Assembly: GCA_963770485.1 (NCBI GenBank)
Contig: CAVYPX010000017.1
Coordinates: forward strand, 215,437 to 279,436
DNA: 64,000 bases
Reading direction: 5' to 3'
Origin: CAVVEC01 sp963770485
GTDB taxonomy: Bacteria; Acidobacteriota; Terriglobia; Terriglobales; Acidobacteriaceae
Shown: positions 43,875-53,041 of the stretch, one piece after another
Layout of the letters: every line of letters starts with the position of its first letter
Numbering within the stretch: position 1 is the stretch's first letter
Made by a program: the position numbers and the translations under genes
Notes under the pieces: model-generated
What the model was told of the DNA's origin: nothing
Database searches by the model: none
The model's input: only the letters and a program-made list of their open reading frames with translations

Positions 43875-45449
43875 ATGATCAAATCCAAGTGGTTCGTAGC
43901 GCTATTCTTGCTCGCTCCCTGGCTTATGCAGGCTCAGACGGTGACCTCGTTCGAGGGGATTAACGCCTCGACCGACTTTATGGCGGGCCACGATGTCGAT
44001 CCCAACGGGGCAGTCGGGACCAAGCAATATCTGCAGTGGACCAACAATGCTTTCCAAGCCTTCGACAAAGGCAGCTTCGCTCACGTGTGGAGTTCCCCGC
44101 TGGCGGGCGAAACGCCATGGGACAACAATACGAACACGCCGGATTGCGCCAAAACGGCGATTCATGGTGACGGCCTCGTTTTGTTTGATCGTCTCGCATC
44201 CCGCTGGGTGATCGGGGCGCACTCTACGCCGGCCAAGGGGAACAGCAACTACTATTTTTGCATGGCGGTTTCCAGCACCGATGACCTGACGGCCAGCAAT
44301 CTCACGTGGTATGCCTACGAGTTCTCGCTGAATCCGATCCTGGGAGTGAATTCCAAGGGAGTTTCCTATTTTCCGGACTGGCCGAAGTTGGGCACGTGGT
44401 GGGATGCGTACTACCTGAGCTTTGACATTCTGGATCCAAGTAACAGGTTCGCGATCAGCGGTGTCGGATTTTGCGCCATGGACCGGACCAACCTACTGAC
44501 CGGATCCAGCCCGAACCCGATGCAGTGTTTCAAAGATGGACCTTATACTCCTTACCTCAAGCATAGTCCCATTCCGGCGGACGTTGAGGGGACAACGGCG
44601 CCGCCTGCCGGCCGCGATGAATTTTTTCTGAGCATTCAGAATCCGCCACGAGATGGAAAATCCACCGGCACCAATTCCCTCAACCTGTGGGACTTCCACG
44701 TGGATTGGACGAATCCCAGTAACTCGACATTCACCAACTCATCGCTGTCGGTACCGAACTACACTCCCGGTTGTTACACCTTGGCGAAGCCTACCAACAC
44801 GGTCTGCGCCCCCCAGCCTGGAACCAAACCAGGCGGTGGTCACTACCTTCTGGATACGGTTGGGGACCGACTCATGCCTCGGCTGGCGTACCGGAACTTC
44901 GGTTCGTACGAGTCGTTCCTCATTAGCCATACTCTGCGAACGGGCAAAGGCAGCAATGGCCAGACCGGAGTCGGCTGGTACGAATTTCGCGGCAACGGCT
45001 CCAATATTCCCGCCCTCCATCAGAGTGGAACGTTCAGCCCGGACACCACTGTTTACCGCTTTATGCCCAGCATCGCCCAGGACAAGGTCGGCAATGTTGC
45101 CATGGGTTACAGCGTCTCCAACACCAAGAATCACCCGGGCATTCGCGCGGTGGGATGGAAGCTGGGATCCAATCAGAAAAAGATCGAGCTAACGATTCAG
45201 AACGGCGGCGGAGATCAGCAAAACAGCGCATTCTGGGGTGACTACACCAGCATGACCGTAGACCCGGTGGACGACTGTACTTTCTGGTACGTGAACGAGT
45301 ACCTGCCCTCCACGGAGTCCGGCAAAGCCATTACTTGGCACACCCGGCTCGCGAATTTCTCGGTTTCGGGCTGTAAGAGCAATGGCAAGAAGGTCACAAA
45401 CCCGGACCCGGCCAGGGGAGGAGCTAGTTCGATAGGAGCGGGCCAGTAA
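43875..45449 (+). CDS. Secreted protein of unknown function, WGDYTSM family (copy 2)
   Basis: The start is MIKSKWFVAL, and the signal peptide ends near LMQAQ. It shares all conserved blocks with the 6497 and 56727 genes: DPNGAVGTKQYLQW, GDGLVLFDRLASRWVI, YFPDWPKLGTWWDAYYLSFD, DRTNLLTG, GDRLMPRLAYRNF, and WGDYTSMTVDPVDDCTFWYV. The extreme C-terminus (KKVTNPDPARGGASSIGAGQ) is an extension absent from the other copies. A GH-A/FG-GAP gene follows 47 bp downstream, and a third gene follows that, so this is probably the first gene of an operon. The pairing recurs at 56727-60865, which suggests that the two products work together. Function is unknown. Confidence 0.75.
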   Translation: MIKSKWFVALFLLAPWLMQAQTVTSFEGINASTDFMAGHDVDPNGAVGTKQYLQWTNNAFQAFDKGSFAHVWSSPLAGETPWDNNTNTPDCAKTAIHGDGLVLFDRLASRWVIGAHSTPAKGNSNYYFCMAVSSTDDLTASNLTWYAYEFSLNPILGVNSKGVSYFPDWPKLGTWWDAYYLSFDILDPSNRFAISGVGFCAMDRTNLLTGSSPNPMQCFKDGPYTPYLKHSPIPADVEGTTAPPAGRDEFFLSIQNPPRDGKSTGTNSLNLWDFHVDWTNPSNSTFTNSSLSVPNYTPGCYTLAKPTNTVCAPQPGTKPGGGHYLLDTVGDRLMPRLAYRNFGSYESFLISHTLRTGKGSNGQTGVGWYEFRGNGSNIPALHQSGTFSPDTTVYRFMPSIAQDKVGNVAMGYSVSNTKNHPGIRAVGWKLGSNQKKIELTIQNGGGDQQNSAFWGDYTSMTVDPVDDCTFWYVNEYLPSTESGKAITWHTRLANFSVSGCKSNGKKVTNPDPARGGASSIGAGQ

Positions 45450-45496
45450 GAATTGGGGTCATTCGATTCGGTCCGAATCTGAAAGGCAAAAGGTAG

Positions 45497-47992
45497 ATGA
45501 TGTCAAGTTTCAAACTCATCGTTGTTGCTGGTTTGGTTTGTATGCTGGCCGGGACGGGGACGCGTGCTAGTGCGCAGCAACCGGTATCGCCGTTCTTCTT
45601 CGGGATGTCGATGACCGGTGGAGAAGTGGGCGCGGAGCCGTGGCCGGTGGATTCCTTTTCCGGGATACGCCTGTGGGATAGCGGAGTTCCGTGGTCGACG
45701 CTGAACCCTGCGCCGGGTGTCTATGATTGGAGACTTCTCAATATCTGGCTGAATCATGCCAAGCAGAACGGGGTCGATGTCATGTACTGCTTCGGCCGCG
45801 TACCTCGATGGGCTTCGTCGGTACCCGCCGACGTGAGTTGTGCCAATGAGCCGGGCTCCTGCGATCCGCCCAAGGATCTCAATTCCGACGGAACCGGGAC
45901 CGATCAGGACTGGAGGAATTTCGTCACGGCGATTGCTACTCATGCGGCCGGGCGCATCCACTATTGGGAGCTGTGGAATGAGTTTCCCAATCCTATGCGC
46001 TGGCACTGGCCGGATAATAAAGGGCACGGACATGCGACCGCGCAGCAGTTGGTTCGTATGGCCCAGGACGCGCGTCAGATCATCAAGAAGGTCGATCCGA
46101 CCGCGGTGATTGTGAGTCAATCGGGAGCGCTGCGCTTTAACAACGACGTGTCCAGATGGCAAGCGTTCATGGCTGGGGGCGGCGGCAATTACGCCGACGT
46201 CATCGCATTTCACGGTTACACGCAACCCAACGGGAACGGTCTGCCGCAGCCAGAATTTCTCACGGGTATGTTGAACGGGGGGCCTTCCAGCAACGGCTAT
46301 CCCTTCGGTCAGCAAGGTTTCATGGGCTTCCTGCAGGGTTATTATGGACCGGGGCAAATGCCGCCGGTGTGGGACACGGAAGGCAGCTGGGCAGGAAACA
46401 TCGCAGGCTTGACCGATCCGGATGAGCGGGCCGGCTTTGCTGCCCGGTTTAACATCTTGAACCTGTCAGCAGGCGTGCAGCGCTTCTATTGGTACGAGTG
46501 GGATAGCAACTTTGCCGGCACACTGTGGCAATGGATCACGCGCTGGGATCTGGTCTTGCCCAATGCTGCGGGTGAGGTCAGTGTAATGAAGGGCTTTGGC
46601 GATGGCAGCTTCCAGGCAGCGGTGAGCCACGGGGCGGGCAGCAACCCCAATGCGGCTGCGGTCGGGGACTTTAACAACGACCAAGTTGCAGACATGGTGG
46701 TGGCGAACCAAGGCAGCAATAACGTCACGGTAATGTTGGGCAACGGCGACGGCACTTTCAAGGCAGGAAAAACCTGCTCCGCGGGCAACAGCCCGGTCTC
46801 CGTGGCGGCGGGAGATTTCAATAAAGATGGCAAACTGGACGTGGTCACGGCCGACTCGACGGCGGGCACGGTGAGCGTATTGTTGGGCAACGGCGACGGC
46901 ACCTTCCAGTCGCCGGTGTCGTACAACGCAGGTTCGAATCCCTCCGCAGTGGCCGTGGGCGATTTCAATAACGACGGCTATCCAGACATTGCGGTGGCCG
47001 ACGCGGGCAGCGGCGTGGTGAGCGTGCTGTTAAACCGTGGCAGCAGCGGCGGTTTCGGGGCGGCGGTGTCCTACGCCGCCGGTAATGGTCCGTCCTCGGT
47101 CGCCGTGGGCGATTTCAACAAAGACGGTTACGCCGACCTGGCAGTCGCCAATATGCGCGACGGCACGGTGAGCGTGCTGTTGAACAATAGGAACGGAACC
47201 TTCGGAGCGGCCACTGTTTACGCCGCGCACCTGAACCCCTCGGCGGTGGTGGCGGGCAACATCATTGTTTCCGGAAACCTAAGCCTGGTCGTTGCGAATG
47301 AGGGCAGCAACGATGTCAGCTTGCTCGTGGGGAATGGCGACGGCACCTTTGCAACCGCGGTGAATTACGCCGTGGGCAGCGAGCCGGTGTCGATCGCGGT
47401 GGAGGATTTCAACGGCGACGGTTTCCCCGACGTGGTGACGGCCAACAAAGGCGACGACACCGTGTCCACGCTCATCCACTGTACGGGCAAGAAGTGCAAC
47501 GGGACTATCCTCAATCCGGCCATGTCCACCAAGGTGGGCAGCAGCCCCGTCGGCATAGCGGTGGGCGCCTTTGCGGTCATCGGCAATAACGATCCTGGAA
47601 CCCTGCTGAAGCCGGGGATGGCTTACCAGACGATGCAAAACTGGACGGTGGGAAACACCATCAGCACACCGTGCAACGGGGCGCTTCCGCCCAACTCCGG
47701 GGTCTGGACTTGCGGCCTGAGCGGACCGAACGGCTACCAGGCGCAACTGGTGTGGGTCCTGGACCCCTCGAACCAGAATTATTACTGCAGCCATAATGTG
47801 TGCACGACTGAAGCCTATACTACGGATCCCAAGTACGTGCAATATCGGACGGTCTATGGTCAGGTTCTTCCGATCACGGGCAACAGCGTGCCGATTGGGT
47901 ATTTGCCAATTCTGCTGGAGAGTCAGAATCCGGGACACCAAGTCAAGAGACTGGTCCTCAAGAGACATGTAGCACAACGGGCAACAAAGTAG
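45497..47992 (+). CDS. Clan GH-A glycosidase-like protein with inserted seven-repeat FG-GAP propeller
   Basis: The 831-residue product has a signal peptide ending near TRASAQ. The barrel starts FFFGMSMTGGEVGAEPWP, with YWELWNEFPNP (Glu162, acid/base candidate) and VWDTEGSW (Glu295, nucleophile candidate). After WDLVLPNA (about residue 357) comes a run of seven FG-GAP/VCBS repeats with Ca-binding-like DFNNDxxxD loops (e.g. VGDFNNDGYPDIAVAD). The fifth is degenerate and the seventh lacks the loop. The GH-A fold resumes at about residue 701 with LKPGMAYQTMQNWTVGNTI and ends in a beta-domain (GYLPILLES). The propeller is thus an insertion in the enzyme and may bind substrate. The exact GH family is uncertain. 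Confidence 0.75.
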   Translation: MMSSFKLIVVAGLVCMLAGTGTRASAQQPVSPFFFGMSMTGGEVGAEPWPVDSFSGIRLWDSGVPWSTLNPAPGVYDWRLLNIWLNHAKQNGVDVMYCFGRVPRWASSVPADVSCANEPGSCDPPKDLNSDGTGTDQDWRNFVTAIATHAAGRIHYWELWNEFPNPMRWHWPDNKGHGHATAQQLVRMAQDARQIIKKVDPTAVIVSQSGALRFNNDVSRWQAFMAGGGGNYADVIAFHGYTQPNGNGLPQPEFLTGMLNGGPSSNGYPFGQQGFMGFLQGYYGPGQMPPVWDTEGSWAGNIAGLTDPDERAGFAARFNILNLSAGVQRFYWYEWDSNFAGTLWQWITRWDLVLPNAAGEVSVMKGFGDGSFQAAVSHGAGSNPNAAAVGDFNNDQVADMVVANQGSNNVTVMLGNGDGTFKAGKTCSAGNSPVSVAAGDFNKDGKLDVVTADSTAGTVSVLLGNGDGTFQSPVSYNAGSNPSAVAVGDFNNDGYPDIAVADAGSGVVSVLLNRGSSGGFGAAVSYAAGNGPSSVAVGDFNKDGYADLAVANMRDGTVSVLLNNRNGTFGAATVYAAHLNPSAVVAGNIIVSGNLSLVVANEGSNDVSLLVGNGDGTFATAVNYAVGSEPVSIAVEDFNGDGFPDVVTANKGDDTVSTLIHCTGKKCNGTILNPAMSTKVGSSPVGIAVGAFAVIGNNDPGTLLKPGMAYQTMQNWTVGNTISTPCNGALPPNSGVWTCGLSGPNGYQAQLVWVLDPSNQNYYCSHNVCTTEAYTTDPKYVQYRTVYGQVLPITGNSVPIGYLPILLESQNPGHQVKRLVLKRHVAQRATK

Positions 47993-48024
47993 TGACTTGC
48001 AAATATCGTAAAACGAGGTGACCG

Positions 48025-50040
48025 ATGAAGTACCGATTCGCGATTATGCTGCTGGCACTGGCGACAGCAGTTGCATACGGCCAAGTTGCGGGGACGGCGG
48101 AGACCGTCACTGCGGCTGGCAAGAATGAGGTTGCACATCCCCCGGCAACTGCAGGCGCGTCCAGCCTGCCGGCTGAAGCCCGGGCCAACATCTCGGCTGT
48201 TCTGGGACGAGAGGATCGTAGCTATGAGATCAGCACTCACGGTCGCGAACTCAGCGCGCAGAACCCGGAACAGGAACTGAGCGCGGTGTTCAAATCGAAC
48301 GGCGTGCGTCTGCGGGCCGGCAAAACGGATCTGGGAATGGCGTTCCTCGGCTATGGTTATGGTAACAGCCTGCAAAACGGGGGCGCTGCCGCTCCTCATG
48401 CGAGTCGCAATCGCGTGGAGTACCGGCGCGGAGCGCTGACGGAATGGTATGAGAACGGGCCGGCAGGTCTGGAGCAGGGATTCACCCTGACTGCAGCGCC
48501 CGCACGGAAGCCGGGCGAGCCGCTGACCATCGCGCTGGCACTGTCGGGAGACTTCACCGCAACGCCGGATGCAGATGGAAGCGCGCTGACGCTGACTGAC
48601 CGCGGCCAGCGGGAGAGCGTAGTTTACGGAGGCCTCACCAGCTACGATGCCAACGGTAAGGAGTTGCGCACCTGGATGGAAGTTCAGGGCCGGCAGCTGC
48701 GACTGAAGGTGGAAGATGTCGGGGCGGTTTATCCCCTAGTGGTAGACCCGTGGGTCCAGGTGGCGCGACTCACAGTCTCAGATGCAGCAAAGTACGACTT
48801 CCTTGGCAACTCTGTTTCGGTGAGCGAGGATGGCAAGACCGTGGTGGTCGCAGCGGCGCAAAAAAACTCCCAGCAAGGAGCTGTGTATGTGTTTGTGCGT
48901 CCCGCCAAGGGCTGGAGCAACACCTCGACCTTCCAGGCCGAGTTGACCAACTCGAACGGACAGGCGGGAGACAATTTTGGCGCCTCTGTGGCCATCAGTT
49001 CCGATTCCAAGGCCATCGCGGTTGGAGCGTCGCAAGTGACCCTTAGCGGCAACGCTTACCAGGGACAGGCTTATGTGTACGTCCAGCCATCCACGGGCAG
49101 CTGGGCTACGACGGGGACGCCCAACGCGACTCTGACGGCCAACGATGGGGGACAATATGACTGGTTGGGAAGTTCCATTGCGTATGACGGCCAGTCGGTG
49201 GTCACTGGTGCTTTTGGTCACAAGGTCGGCAGCAATTATTACCAGGGCGCAGCCTATGTGTTCACCATGCCCGCGGGCGGATGGAACGGGGCTCAGAGCC
49301 AGAATGCCGAACTGACTTCTTTGGACGGACAGTCCTGGGATCTGTTTGGTTGGTCCGTCAGCGCCTTTAACGGCGTTGCAGCGGTGGGAGCGCTTCAGCA
49401 TACCGTGGGCAGCAACGTGGAGCAGGGCGCGGCGTATGTATTCGTTGAGCCCAGCGGCGGCTGGGTGAATGCGACTCAGACCGCGGAACTGACGAACTCG
49501 GCTGGCCTGTCCGAGGACCTTCTCGGTTCCTCGATTGCGATCAGTCCCGACGGCACCACGGTGGCGGCGGGGGCGGAGGCCGCCAACGTTGGTGGCAACG
49601 GTGCGCAAGGCGCTGTCTACGTGTTCGTCAAGCCGACCGGCGGTTGGACCGGGAGCCTGGATCAACCGTTCCAACTAACCGCTAAGGATGGCGTGGAGGA
49701 AGATTACTTCGGCACTTCCGTGGCCATCAACTACACTGGCACCCAGATCGCGGTGGGGGCCCCCCTGGCACCTTTCTCCAACAGCGGGAAGCACGTCGGT
49801 GCGGGACCGGGGAAGGTTTACACCTACACCAAACCGACCGGTGGCTGGATCAGCACGTCAACCTACGCGCAGGAGTTGAAGGTGACCGGCGGAAAAAACG
49901 GCGCCGAATATGGGTTTTCGGTGGGCACCAATACCAACACCTTAGCGGCAGGATCGATTTGCGCCGCCACCAAGACCCTGACTGACCAGGGCGCGGCGTT
50001 TATTGCTGGCGAGAAAACAGCACCGCGTGTTATCAAGTGA
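48025..50040 (+). CDS. Secreted FG-GAP_2 protein, seven repeats
   Basis: ATG 48025 follows GAGGTGACCG, and the signal peptide ends near AVAYGQ. Residues 45-240 form an N-terminal beta domain ending in YPLVVDPW, as seen before propellers in many bacterial surface proteins. Seven FG-GAP repeats follow, each with xDxFGxSVAIS, VGA and QGAAYVFVxP (e.g. GDNFGASVAISSDSKAIAVG). The last repeat is degenerate and closes with IAGEK. It is the last gene of the apparent operon and is followed by a strong hairpin. The role is unknown. A seven-bladed integrin-like propeller is inferred, probably for binding. Confidence 0.75.
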   Translation: MKYRFAIMLLALATAVAYGQVAGTAETVTAAGKNEVAHPPATAGASSLPAEARANISAVLGREDRSYEISTHGRELSAQNPEQELSAVFKSNGVRLRAGKTDLGMAFLGYGYGNSLQNGGAAAPHASRNRVEYRRGALTEWYENGPAGLEQGFTLTAAPARKPGEPLTIALALSGDFTATPDADGSALTLTDRGQRESVVYGGLTSYDANGKELRTWMEVQGRQLRLKVEDVGAVYPLVVDPWVQVARLTVSDAAKYDFLGNSVSVSEDGKTVVVAAAQKNSQQGAVYVFVRPAKGWSNTSTFQAELTNSNGQAGDNFGASVAISSDSKAIAVGASQVTLSGNAYQGQAYVYVQPSTGSWATTGTPNATLTANDGGQYDWLGSSIAYDGQSVVTGAFGHKVGSNYYQGAAYVFTMPAGGWNGAQSQNAELTSLDGQSWDLFGWSVSAFNGVAAVGALQHTVGSNVEQGAAYVFVEPSGGWVNATQTAELTNSAGLSEDLLGSSIAISPDGTTVAAGAEAANVGGNGAQGAVYVFVKPTGGWTGSLDQPFQLTAKDGVEEDYFGTSVAINYTGTQIAVGAPLAPFSNSGKHVGAGPGKVYTYTKPTGGWISTSTYAQELKVTGGKNGAEYGFSVGTNTNTLAAGSICAATKTLTDQGAAFIAGEKTAPRVIK

Positions 50041-50091
50041 GAGTCGGATTTCAGCCGCTCTCCCCGCTGCAATCCGTTCCGAAGTACTGAG

Positions 50092-50126
50092 GGGAGGCCT
50101 CGAAGAGGCCTCCCTTCCACATCTTT
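50092..50126 (+). terminator. Strong terminator-like hairpin ending the 43875-50040 operon
   Basis: GGGAGGCCTC and GAGGCCTCCC pair perfectly around GAA, 51 bp after the stop codon. TTCC...TCTTTT follows. Confidence 0.65.
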
Positions 50127-50177
50127 TGAGAAGCTGGCCCACTTAGTTGCGCCGCTGCCGCGCTCTTGCGATCGTGA

Positions 50178-51410
50178 CTAGAGCGTCAGCTTCCACACCG
50201 TTCCAACCCATTGCGGGTTACCGCCTATGTAGGTGGTGCCATACAGGTTACCTTTATTGTCGCGAATCAAACCTCCGACCGGGTATTCTCCATCCGACCC
50301 GGCGAAGCTGTGCAGCAGGGTTAGCGCTTTCTTCCTCAGTTCATACACCGTGCCGTAGCCGTAAGCGCCGCCCTCCTCGGTGTCGCCGTAGAGGTGGCCC
50401 TTAGCGTCGAGAATCACACCTGCGACGGGATACGCCCCGTCCGACGACCCGCCAGCGAGGTTATGCAGCACGGTCTCGGTACCCTTCTTGCTCACCTTCC
50501 ACACGATTCCCTCATAAGAGGAACCGCACTGAACGGTCGTACCATAGAGATTGCCGTCCTTGTCCATAGCCGGAGTTCCCTCGGGATAGCACCCGTCCGT
50601 CGTCCCGCCCGTGAAGCTGTGCAGCACTGTCAACGTGCCGCTCTCACGCAGCTTGTACACCACTCCGCAGCCTTGGCTTGCGCCTCCGTAGCAGTTGAGA
50701 CCGACACCGCCAAAGGTGGTAACGCCATAGAGATTGCCATGACTGTCCCTGATCAACCCTGCGGATGGCAACGTTCCGTCCGCCCCGCCAGTAAAGCTGT
50801 GCAGCACGGTTTCGGTGCCGGTCGTGTCCAGCATGAACACCGTGCCGTAGCCGAAAGCGCCGCAGGAGTCAGTGATGCCGTAGAGATTCCCCGTCTTGTC
50901 CCGGAGCAAATTTCCCTGGGGAATGCACCCGTCGGTGGCCCCCCCGGCAAAGCTGTAGAGCACAGTCTCGGTGCCGCCGGTATTCATTGTGAACACTACC
51001 CCATTGTTGGAGGACCCACCGCCGGCGGTGGTGCCATAGAGATTGCCCTGCGTGTCCCGGATCAAACCGCCGACGGGACTTGAGCCGTCCGTGCAGCCGT
51101 CGCCGTTCGGACAGAAGCTATACAGCAAGGTCAGCGAGCCCTTCTTATTCAGTTCGTATACCGTCCCATTGTCGTAAGTGCCTCCCCATTGGGCGGTGCC
51201 ATAGAGATTTCCCGCCGTGTCCCGAACCAAACCTGCGTCGGGATTTGTGCCGTCCCACCCGTGGAAGCTGTAGAGCAGCTTATAAGTCTGCGCTTGCGCG
51301 GGTTGGGCCGGAATCAGACCTGACACAAGGACGCCCGCTAACGTCACAGCGGCGCATGACGCTCTCAGATGCATCGTAATCCGGTGCCGATGTTGCGTTA
51401 AGTTCGTCAT
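50178..51410 (-). CDS. GloVer repeat secreted protein, seven repeats
   Basis: The start is MTNLTQHRHR at 51410, and the signal peptide ends near QPAQAQ. Seven repeats are present. The third and fifth carry single cysteines (DSCGAF, VQCGSS) paired with DGCIP and DGCYP, and the fourth has a longer loop with two cysteines (NCYGGASQGC). The protein ends in WKLTL. It lies downstream of the 51581-52897 phosphoesterase on the same strand, another example of the phosphoesterase-GloVer order. Function is unknown. Confidence 0.8.
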   Translation of the reverse strand: MTNLTQHRHRITMHLRASCAAVTLAGVLVSGLIPAQPAQAQTYKLLYSFHGWDGTNPDAGLVRDTAGNLYGTAQWGGTYDNGTVYELNKKGSLTLLYSFCPNGDGCTDGSSPVGGLIRDTQGNLYGTTAGGGSSNNGVVFTMNTGGTETVLYSFAGGATDGCIPQGNLLRDKTGNLYGITDSCGAFGYGTVFMLDTTGTETVLHSFTGGADGTLPSAGLIRDSHGNLYGVTTFGGVGLNCYGGASQGCGVVYKLRESGTLTVLHSFTGGTTDGCYPEGTPAMDKDGNLYGTTVQCGSSYEGIVWKVSKKGTETVLHNLAGGSSDGAYPVAGVILDAKGHLYGDTEEGGAYGYGTVYELRKKALTLLHSFAGSDGEYPVGGLIRDNKGNLYGTTYIGGNPQWVGTVWKLTL

Positions 51411-51436
51411 GATTGCCTTCCCTGTGAGACGGCACC

Positions 51437-51464
51437 ATCCTACGCCTCAGGCGGAACATGTAAA
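51437..51464 (-). promoter_or_regulatory. GloVer-class promoter
   Basis: On the minus strand, TTTACA and TAGGAT are separated by 16 bp. The CGAAAGTCTC element is not recognisable here. Confidence 0.5.
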
Positions 51465-51580
51465 AGAGGCCTGAGGCCCAGTTCAGAGAAAAGGGCGGAA
51501 GAGTGGCCATGGATGGTGTATCCCAACCGGCGAGGTTCGCCGGAAGGTTGGATCGCAAGATTGGGTCTTGCTACAACGTC

Positions 51581-52897
51581 TCAATCATCTTCAGGATTGG
51601 TAGGCGGGGAATTGTCGTTGAGGAAGTACTTGGCTTTCAGGGGCGCTTTGATGGTATGGAAAACCAACGGCTTCTGGTTGAAGTTGAAGCAGTCGGTGAG
51701 GTCGTCAGAATAGGCGTCGCCAAACCCGAGCGACGGCAGGCCGAAAGCCGTTTCCACGAATTTCACGACGCTGCTGAAATCGTGGGTCACGTGCGACACG
51801 TAACCCGGCTTGGCGTAAGGCGAAACGATGACCAGAGGCACGCGAAAACCGTACATGTAAGAGTTAATGATCGTTGGCGGAACGTGGTCGTACCAACCTC
51901 CCCAGTCATCCCAAGTAATGAAAATGGCGGTACTGTTCCAATACTTGCTCTTGCCGACCGCGTTGACTATGGACGCCACCCACGACGGCCCCGAACCATC
52001 GTTGCCATGCGGATGATCGGAGGATAGTGCCGGAGGTGTGACCCAGCTCACGCTGGCCAATTGACCCTTGGCGATGTCCGTCAACACTTGTTTCGGAGAA
52101 GGGATCACGTAGCTCCAATCTTTACCGTTGTAAATATGGCTGATCGCATTGGGGCCAGTCCACACATAATCCAGGTTAAAAGTGTAGTACCGCCAACTGA
52201 GGTTCTGGTTGTCGAGCAGATCCATCAGCGTGAGATGTTCGAAGCATGGGAACACTACCTGATTTTCTTGGCCCACGGGATTGATTAAGTAAGTGAAAAT
52301 ATAGGGAGCAGAACCGCAACCAGAATGCTTAGCGGGCTTCGAGATTCCGAATGTATCCTCCCCCTCGAACAGTTTGCTGGTTGCTGAGGGAGCAGAAGTA
52401 GCAGCGATAATAAACTGATGCGCGGGATAGCTCGGTCCCTGATTACTCTGAAACATTCGATCCGCAAACGCATAGTGCTCGGCCATTTGGAAGTAGGGTT
52501 TCACGTCCGACTCTGGGACATACGCAAACTGGGGATTTGGCGGGCAGCCCTTCCCGCATTGTGTTGGGATCAGGTCGGCCCCATCCATTTTCCCCCCGTC
52601 GTACATCGCCACGAAGTCCGGATGGTAGTGGTCTATACCATAGCTGTTGGCCAGCGGCACCGACTTCAGGGTAATCTTTTGCCCTTTCGAATTGAAGCCG
52701 TAGTTGGCGGTGTCGGCACCCTTAAGGCCATGGAACAGGTTGTCGGTTGAACGATTCTCCTGCATGATGATAATCACGTGTTGAATGACCTGCACTCCGG
52801 GAGGCGAGTCCTTGCCTCCATTGGCTGGGCCGCTGGCGAACCCCAGCGGAGTCGAGAGCATGAGCAGAAGCAAGAGCGAAGCGCGGCAAGAGGGCAC
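51581..52897 (-). CDS. Secreted PF04185-type phosphoesterase, near-identical to 27689-29005
   Basis: The GTG start at 52897 follows GGAGG, and the signal peptide is SLLLLLMLSTPLGFA. Motifs are VIIIMQENRSTDNLFHGLKG, FADRMFQSNQGPSYPAHQF, TWDDWGGWYDHV, and VPLVIVSPYAKPGYVSHV. It is the same length as the 27689-29005 gene (1,317 bp) and shares long identical stretches, with a few substitutions such as HVPPTIINSY for HVPPPIINSY. The tail is NPEDD. A frameshifted phosphoesterase lies just upstream and a GloVer gene just downstream. Confidence 0.85.
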   Translation of the reverse strand: MPSCRASLLLLLMLSTPLGFASGPANGGKDSPPGVQVIQHVIIIMQENRSTDNLFHGLKGADTANYGFNSKGQKITLKSVPLANSYGIDHYHPDFVAMYDGGKMDGADLIPTQCGKGCPPNPQFAYVPESDVKPYFQMAEHYAFADRMFQSNQGPSYPAHQFIIAATSAPSATSKLFEGEDTFGISKPAKHSGCGSAPYIFTYLINPVGQENQVVFPCFEHLTLMDLLDNQNLSWRYYTFNLDYVWTGPNAISHIYNGKDWSYVIPSPKQVLTDIAKGQLASVSWVTPPALSSDHPHGNDGSGPSWVASIVNAVGKSKYWNSTAIFITWDDWGGWYDHVPPTIINSYMYGFRVPLVIVSPYAKPGYVSHVTHDFSSVVKFVETAFGLPSLGFGDAYSDDLTDCFNFNQKPLVFHTIKAPLKAKYFLNDNSPPTNPEDD

Positions 52898-52956
52898 AAA
52901 ACCTCCGGTAGTTGAGCTGGAATAGCGTGAGGGGAACGCGAAACAGCTGTCGGTAA

Positions 52957-52985
52957 ATGTAACCCAAATCGCCTGGTCAATGCAA
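52957..52985 (-). promoter_or_regulatory. Phosphoesterase-class promoter
   Basis: On the minus strand, TTGCAT and TTACAT are separated by 17 bp. Confidence 0.6.
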
Positions 52986-53041
52986 TAAAAAAGCTCCTCC
53001 CCGGCCGCGGCAAAGCGGCACAGCGGGCCATGGCTTTCCCA

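Noticed and set aside
48778..49674. 298-codon open frame on the minus strand
   Set aside because: Antisense to the FG-GAP_2 gene, with repeats that are shadows of that gene.
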